Assembly: GCF_037038585.1 (NCBI RefSeq)
Contig: NC_092524.1
Span: forward strand, 40,496,001 to 40,560,000
Reading direction: 5' to 3'
DNA: 64,000 nt
Origin: Patagioenas fasciata
Taxonomy: Eukaryota; Chordata; Aves; Columbiformes; Columbidae
The position numbers and the translations under genes were made by a program. The notes under the pieces were generated by a model, which was not told the DNA's origin, did no database searches, and saw only the letters and a program-made list of their open reading frames with translations. This document shows, one piece after another, positions 60,104-64,000 of the stretch; the first letter of the stretch is position 1; each line of letters starts with the position of its first letter.

Positions 60104-60767
60104 TGTCGAGGTTTTAGATTGTGGGGTGACAATAAAACCCTGGCAGATGTATTGTTAACCTCCTCTCCCCCTGCCTTCCCGTGTTTGCTCCTCCCTCTCC
60201 CCCCTTCCCACTCAGGACAGGCGATCGGGAGGAAAAGAAGGACAGAAAGAAGAGAGTTGGAAAAATTAAAGATGTTTTACTAATGCTACTAATAAGAATA
60301 GAGAAAATAATACAAAATATACAAAACCAATCTTGAAAGTCTCAGCAACTACAGAGCCGGCACCCAACGTCCTGGATTGGATTCTGCAGCCAACCGGAGC
60401 TGGATTCAGGCTGTCACTAGGCCTCAGTTCGCAGGGACGACCAGCAAGGTCCTCTCCTAATGTCGGCCATAAGCAGAAGGGACGAAGAAGGAGGAAAAAG
60501 GGGCGAGATCCTCGTGATCTCCCACTTTTATATGAAATATTCACGTGAATGGAATGTTATACACAGTTGGTCAGTTTCTTGGTCATCTGTTTCTCATTGC
60601 CCCTCTCACGAGATGTCCATCCATGCTTATCAATAACTTTGCATTCCATTGCTATGTTTACCAAAACATGTGTTTGGTTCTCCAGGAAAATGCAGCTAAT
60701 ATGAAGGCTTTAGCTGACAGGCAAATTCACTAAAAGAGAAACTTGGGTTTTTAACAAAACCAGGACA
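60104..60767 (-). repeat. 3' LTR of the pol-containing provirus
   Basis: 664 bp, TGTCCTGG to CTCGACA on the minus strand. TATAAAAG is intact at 60532-60525. The polyadenylation hexamer reads AGTAAA near 60277. Left flanking pentamer is GGGTT (60099-60103), the expected first copy of a target duplication whose partner is off the window. Confidence 0.92.
60525..60532 (-). promoter_or_regulatory. TATA box of LTR (TATAAAAG)
   Basis: TATAAAAG on the minus strand in the U3. In the two sister LTRs the same place reads TCTAAAAG, so this copy alone keeps a good TATA box. Confidence 0.6.
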
Positions 60768-60782
60768 TTCCACCCCTTATAA
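60768..60782 (-). promoter_or_regulatory. Polypurine tract of the pol-containing provirus
   Basis: TTATAAGGGGTGGAA on the minus strand, directly before the LTR start, identical to 10503-10517. Confidence 0.85.
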
Positions 60783-60850
60783 TATACCATTCACTGAATA
60801 CTTAAACATTATCAAAACAATCTATCAATGCAATCTAATTAATCACTACT

Positions 60851-60883
60851 ACTATATATATATATGTATGTACATATATATAC
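60851..60883. repeat. (AT)n-rich microsatellite inside the provirus
   Basis: Homologous to the AT run at 10588-10626, of different length. Confidence 0.85.
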
Positions 60884-61070
60884 AGGAGTAATTAATCTTA
60901 ATTAGTGGACCATCCTTTGAAAAGTTCATTAAGTTCATTTTGTCACAACCGTCTCCCAGGGCAGGAAAAAATGTTACAAGTGCATCTCATGACCAGTGTT
61001 TGTGGGTTAAAAACATCAACTTCGAAGGTTAGTTATGTTAGTATGGCAATTCACATCATGCAGTTCAGTA

Positions 61071-61423
61071 TCACATATTTTCACGTATAATCAAATATCC
61101 TTGAGGTACACACCGAACTTCTCCATCCTTAAGCATCACCCACCAGGTGCTGCCAGGTCCCTGGGCAAAAACAATCCCACGAATGGCCTTGCCTTTGCCT
61201 GAGGCAGGAGTAACCCAGACTGCCTTTCCTAAGATATTTTTCATGTGTACTACAGGGACTTTTTATCTCCTTCTACAGTATGAAGAATTTGTGATTGGGC
61301 AGGCCCAGCTCGGTTAGTTGATCCCCTAGTGTTGACCAACCAAGTGGCTTTTGCTAAATGTGAATCCCAGTTTTTAAAGGTTCCATCACCAGGTGCCTTT
61401 AGTGTTTTTTTTAACAAACCATT
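61071..61423 (-). pseudogene. Integrase C-terminal region (broken)
   Basis: In phase with the integrase core after a TAA at 61426-61424, the coding sense continues for about 55 codons (LKAPGDGTF, TRGSTNRAGP), then shifts by one base near 61265. The last part encodes GKAVWVTPASGKGKAIRG and a DGEVRCVPQGYLI block, the SH3-like DNA-binding end of a retroviral integrase, before the natural-looking stop at 61073-61071. It is the end of pol; no frame for an envelope protein follows. Confidence 0.82.
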
Positions 61424-61975
61424 TTACCTTTCGATTTTCTCAGAGGCTGGTGCATGATATGGAATATGATATACCCACTCAATACCATGTTCTTTGGCCC
61501 AATTGCCTATAATACTGTTTTTGAAATGAGTACCGTTGTCTGATTCAATTCTTTCTGGCATACCATGCCACCAAAGGACTTGCTTTTCAAGGCCCAAGAT
61601 AGTATTTCGGGCTGTAGCATGAGATACAGCATATGTTTCCAACCATCCAGTGGTTGCTTCCACCATTGTAAGTACATAACGCTTACCTTGACGTGTTTGT
61701 GGAAGTGTAATATAATCAATCTGCCAAGCTTCTCCGTACTTATACTTTAACCATCGCCCTCCATACCATACAGGCTTTAACCGTTTCGCTTGTTTAATTT
61801 CGACGCAAGTTTCACATTCATGAATAACCTCTGAAATACTGTCCATAGTTAAATCCACCCCTTGATCACGAGCCCATTTATATGTTGCATCTCTATCTTG
61901 ATGTCCTGAAGCATCATGGGCCCACCGAGCTAGGAAAAGTTCACCTTTATGTTGCCAGTCCAAGTCCACCTTCAG
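61424..61975 (-). pseudogene. Integrase zinc-binding and catalytic core
   Basis: About 182 codons. The N-terminal zinc module has its two His (HDASGH region) and CETC. The catalytic core has QIDYITLPQTRQG (first Asp), ESDNGTHFKNS (second Asp) and the terminal KIER Glu, so the D,D,E residues are all present. A TAA stop follows KIER directly. The upstream side is joined to RNase H through a one-base frameshift near 61975. Integrases insert viral DNA into the genome and set duplication size. This piece is inactive because it is truncated. Confidence 0.9.
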
Positions 61976-62457
61976 CTACTTGAATCTTAGCAGCTTAATC
62001 CGCTTGTTGGTTGTTTAGATGTTCCTCGGTGGCTCGACTTTTAGGCACATGAGCATCTACATGACGAACTTTCACAAGCAGGCTCTCTAGCTGAACAGCA
62101 ATGTCTTGCCACAGTGTGGCAGCCCAAATGGGTTTAACTCTGCACTGCCACTTGCTTTTCTTCCATTGCTGTAGTCACCCCCACAGGGCATTTGCTATCA
62201 TCCGTTAATCAGTATAGAGATAAAGTATTGGCCACTTCTCTCATTCAGCAATGTCCAAAGCCAGCTGGATGGCTTTCACTTCTGCAAACTGACTGGATTC
62301 ACCTTGTCCTTCAGTGGCTTCTGTAACTTGTCGTGTGGGACTCCACACAGCAGCTTTCCACCTTCGATGTATTCCTACAAGACGACAGAATCCATCTGTG
62401 AACAGTGCATACTGCTTATCAGTCTCTGAAAGTGTATTATATGGTGGTGCTTCTTCA
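61976..62457 (-). pseudogene. RNase H region, with several stops
   Basis: Read in one phase on the minus strand, this stretch shows FTDG (first catalytic Asp, near 62402-62391), SSQFAEVKAIQLALD (catalytic Glu) , YTD directly followed by a stop (third Asp), and VRHVDAHVPKS (His region, near 62060-62049). At least four in-frame stops interrupt it, so no long open frame marks the domain. RNase H removes the RNA strand during reverse transcription. Frameshifts bound it on both sides. Confidence 0.78.
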
Positions 62458-63219
62458 GCACATTACTTCTTCCTCCTCTGGAGACATCCCAAAGTCTTTG
62501 CTTTCTGGCCAGTCTGTAATCACTTCTAATATCCCTGGACGGTTGGGACTTCCAATTTGAGCTCGTTGCGTGATCAGTGCAATCCATTTACTCCACGTAA
62601 CTTCGGTTGCATGATGTGGAGAGGGAACCGTCCCTTTGAACATCCAGCTCAGCACCAGCAGTCGAGGTGCTAGGAGGAGCTGTACTTTAGTACCAATCAC
62701 TTCTGAAGCAGTTCGAACTCCTTCGTATGCTGCTAGTATCTCTTTTTCAGCTGGAGTATAGTTGACCTCAGATTCTTTGTATCCTCGACTCCAAAAACCT
62801 AAGGGTTGACCTCGGGTTTCTCCTGGTGCTTTCTCCCAGAGTCTCCAGGTAAATCCATTATCTCCAGCTGCGGTGTAGAGCACATTTTTAAAATCTAGTC
62901 CAGTCCGAACTGGTCCAAGGGCCACCGCATGAGTTATCTCATGCTTAATTTGTTCAAAGGCTTGTTGTTGTTCAGGGCCCCGCTCAAACTGGTTCTTTTA
63001 ACGAGTCACTCAATAGAGAGGGCTCACAATCTGGCTGTAGTCAGGAATATGCATTCTCCAAAAACCTACAATGCCCAAGAAAGTCTGTGTCTCCTTTTTA
63101 TTAGTAGATGGAGACATTGCTGCAATTTTGTTGATCACATCCATTGGGATCTGACGACAGCCATCTTGCCATTTTATTCCTAAAAACTGGATCTCTCGTG
63201 CAGGTCCCTTGACCTTGCC
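62455..63219 (-). pseudogene. Reverse transcriptase thumb/connection region
   Basis: Continues in phase after the TGA at 63222-63220 and is then broken by further stops near 63008 and 62999; the longest open part is 62925-62455 (156 codons). Visible blocks are a tether-like GFWRMHIPDYSQIVSPL, then PLGFWSRGYKESEVNYTPAE and KEILAAYEGVRTASEV, known from RNase H-like tether domains of spuma/ERVL-type polymerases, and a Glu-rich end. A frameshift near 62458 separates it from RNase H. Confidence 0.8.
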
Positions 63220-64000
63220 TCATTTTATGGCAAAACCAGCATCCAAAAGAATCTGAATTATTCTCTCATCTTTCTCGAAGACTTCTTTCGCTGTGTCGCC
63301 CCATATGATGATGTCATCAATATATTGCAAGTGTTCTGGAGCTTTACCTTGCTCCAGCATGGTCTGGATCAGTCCATGGCACATGGTAGGACTGTGTTTC
63401 CACCCCTGGGGCAAGCGATTCCATGTGTACTGGATGCCCCTCCAGGTGAAAGCAAACTGCAGCCTGCACTCTGCTGCTACAGGAATAGAGAAAAACGCAT
63501 TAGCAATGTCAGTTGTAGCATGCCACTTAACTACCTTTGACTCCAGTTCAAATTGCAGTTCCAGCATGTCAGGCACAGCAGCACTCAGTGGTGGTGTAAC
63601 TTCATTCAGGCCACGATAGTCTACAGTTAGTCTCCACTCGTCACTAGGCTTACGCACTGGCCAGATGGGGCTGTTAAAAGGTGAACGAGTCTTACTGATC
63701 ACACCCTGGCTTTCCAATTGCCAGATCAACTTCTGGATAGGAATCAAAGAGTCTCGATTGGTGCGATATTGCTGGCGATGCACCATTGTGGTAGCAATTG
63801 ACACCTGCTGATCATCAACCATCAGCAGTCCTACAACAGAAGGGTCATCTGAAAGACCAGGCAAATCAGACAGCTGTTCAATCTTCTCAGTGTCCACAGC
63901 TGCTATACCAAATGCCCACCTATACCCTTTTGGGCCCTTAAAATACCCTCTCCTGAGGTAGTCTATGCCAAGGATGCATGGAGCATCTGGACCAGTCACA
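63220..64000 (-). pseudogene. Protease end and reverse transcriptase palm (partial)
   Basis: 259 codons entering from beyond the window. CILGIDYLRRGYF near the start resembles the C-terminal helix region of a retroviral protease. Reverse transcriptase follows: SPFNSPIWPVRKP and WRLTVDYRGLNEVTPP (fingers), HATTDIANAFFSIPV (catalytic Asp), NRLPQGWKHSPTMCH, and LQYIDDIIIWGD (catalytic YIDD, 63324-63307). The frame meets a TGA right after GFAIK. All three catalytic Asp are present. In-frame fusion of protease end to polymerase shows a pro-pol frame. Confidence 0.92.

Larger units (their letters stand above)
60104..64000 (-). mobile_element. Endogenous retrovirus, 3' part with pol (runs off the window)
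   Basis: A minus-strand provirus whose 3' LTR is 60104-60767. Upstream on the minus strand come a polypurine tract, about 290 bp without coding, and pol (stop at 61073-61071). Pol order is protease end, reverse transcriptase, RNase H, integrase. No env lies between integrase and LTR. YIDD in the reverse transcriptase, lack of env and the related gag in the 10-kb copy suggest a class III, ERVL-like family. The lysine-type primer site of the sister copy is less typical of that class. Multiple stops and frameshifts make it non-functional. The 5' half, including gag and the 5' LTR, is outside the window. Confidence 0.92.

Noticed and set aside
1..64000. CRISPR array, operon, tRNA or rRNA genes
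   Set aside because: No regularly spaced repeats, no cloverleaf or rRNA signature, and the vertebrate-type repeats make prokaryotic systems implausible.

Overview
The window looks like AT-rich non-coding DNA (intergenic or intronic) from a bird. The evidence is the repeat content: four chicken-repeat-1 (CR1) LINE copies, each with an avian-type 3' tail of the 8-bp unit ATTCTATG or variants, and env-less endogenous retroviruses whose LTRs start TGTCCTGG and end GACA. No host protein-coding exon, rRNA, tRNA or CRISPR array could be supported. All recognisable coding sequence belongs to transposable elements, and all of it is broken or truncated.

Layout. 1-4122 is unannotated AT-rich DNA. 4123-7218 is a 5'-truncated CR1 on the minus strand with a frameshifted ORF2 (endonuclease and reverse transcriptase). 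8278-9000 is a GC-richer patch of uncertain origin. 9001-15578 is a nested repeat cluster: an LTR on the plus strand (9001-9655), a 190-bp sliver of CR1 (9656-9845), a minus-strand endogenous retrovirus (9846-12928) carrying a gag-like region but no pol, and then a long minus-strand CR1 remnant (12929-15578) that keeps part of ORF1 (SGNH/GDSL esterase-like domain), the whole endonuclease and the first part of the reverse transcriptase.

15579-60037 is about 44 kb of AT-rich DNA with only small features: CR1 3' ends at 25882-26315 (minus) and 58451-58830 (plus), a possible 77-bp mariner-like MITE at 32191-32267, microsatellites (notably a 225-bp polypyrimidine block at 47676-47900), and a clean solo LTR at 53781-54306 with a perfect 5-bp target duplication.

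60104-64000 is the 3' end of a second minus-strand retrovirus of the same LTR family. It carries protease end, reverse transcriptase, RNase H and integrase, interrupted by stops and frameshifts, and runs off the right edge. No env is seen. The two retroviral copies are complementary: one retains gag and has lost pol, the other shows pol.

Most interesting: the gag-like frame of the 10-kb copy opens with about 150 residues containing three hydrophobic segments and three N-glycosylation sequons clustered in one loop, ahead of a capsid-like region. This is not a usual Gag layout and is the best candidate for something undescribed. An open frame antisense to the U3 also persists in all three related LTRs. 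These are hypotheses from reading alone, with no database search.
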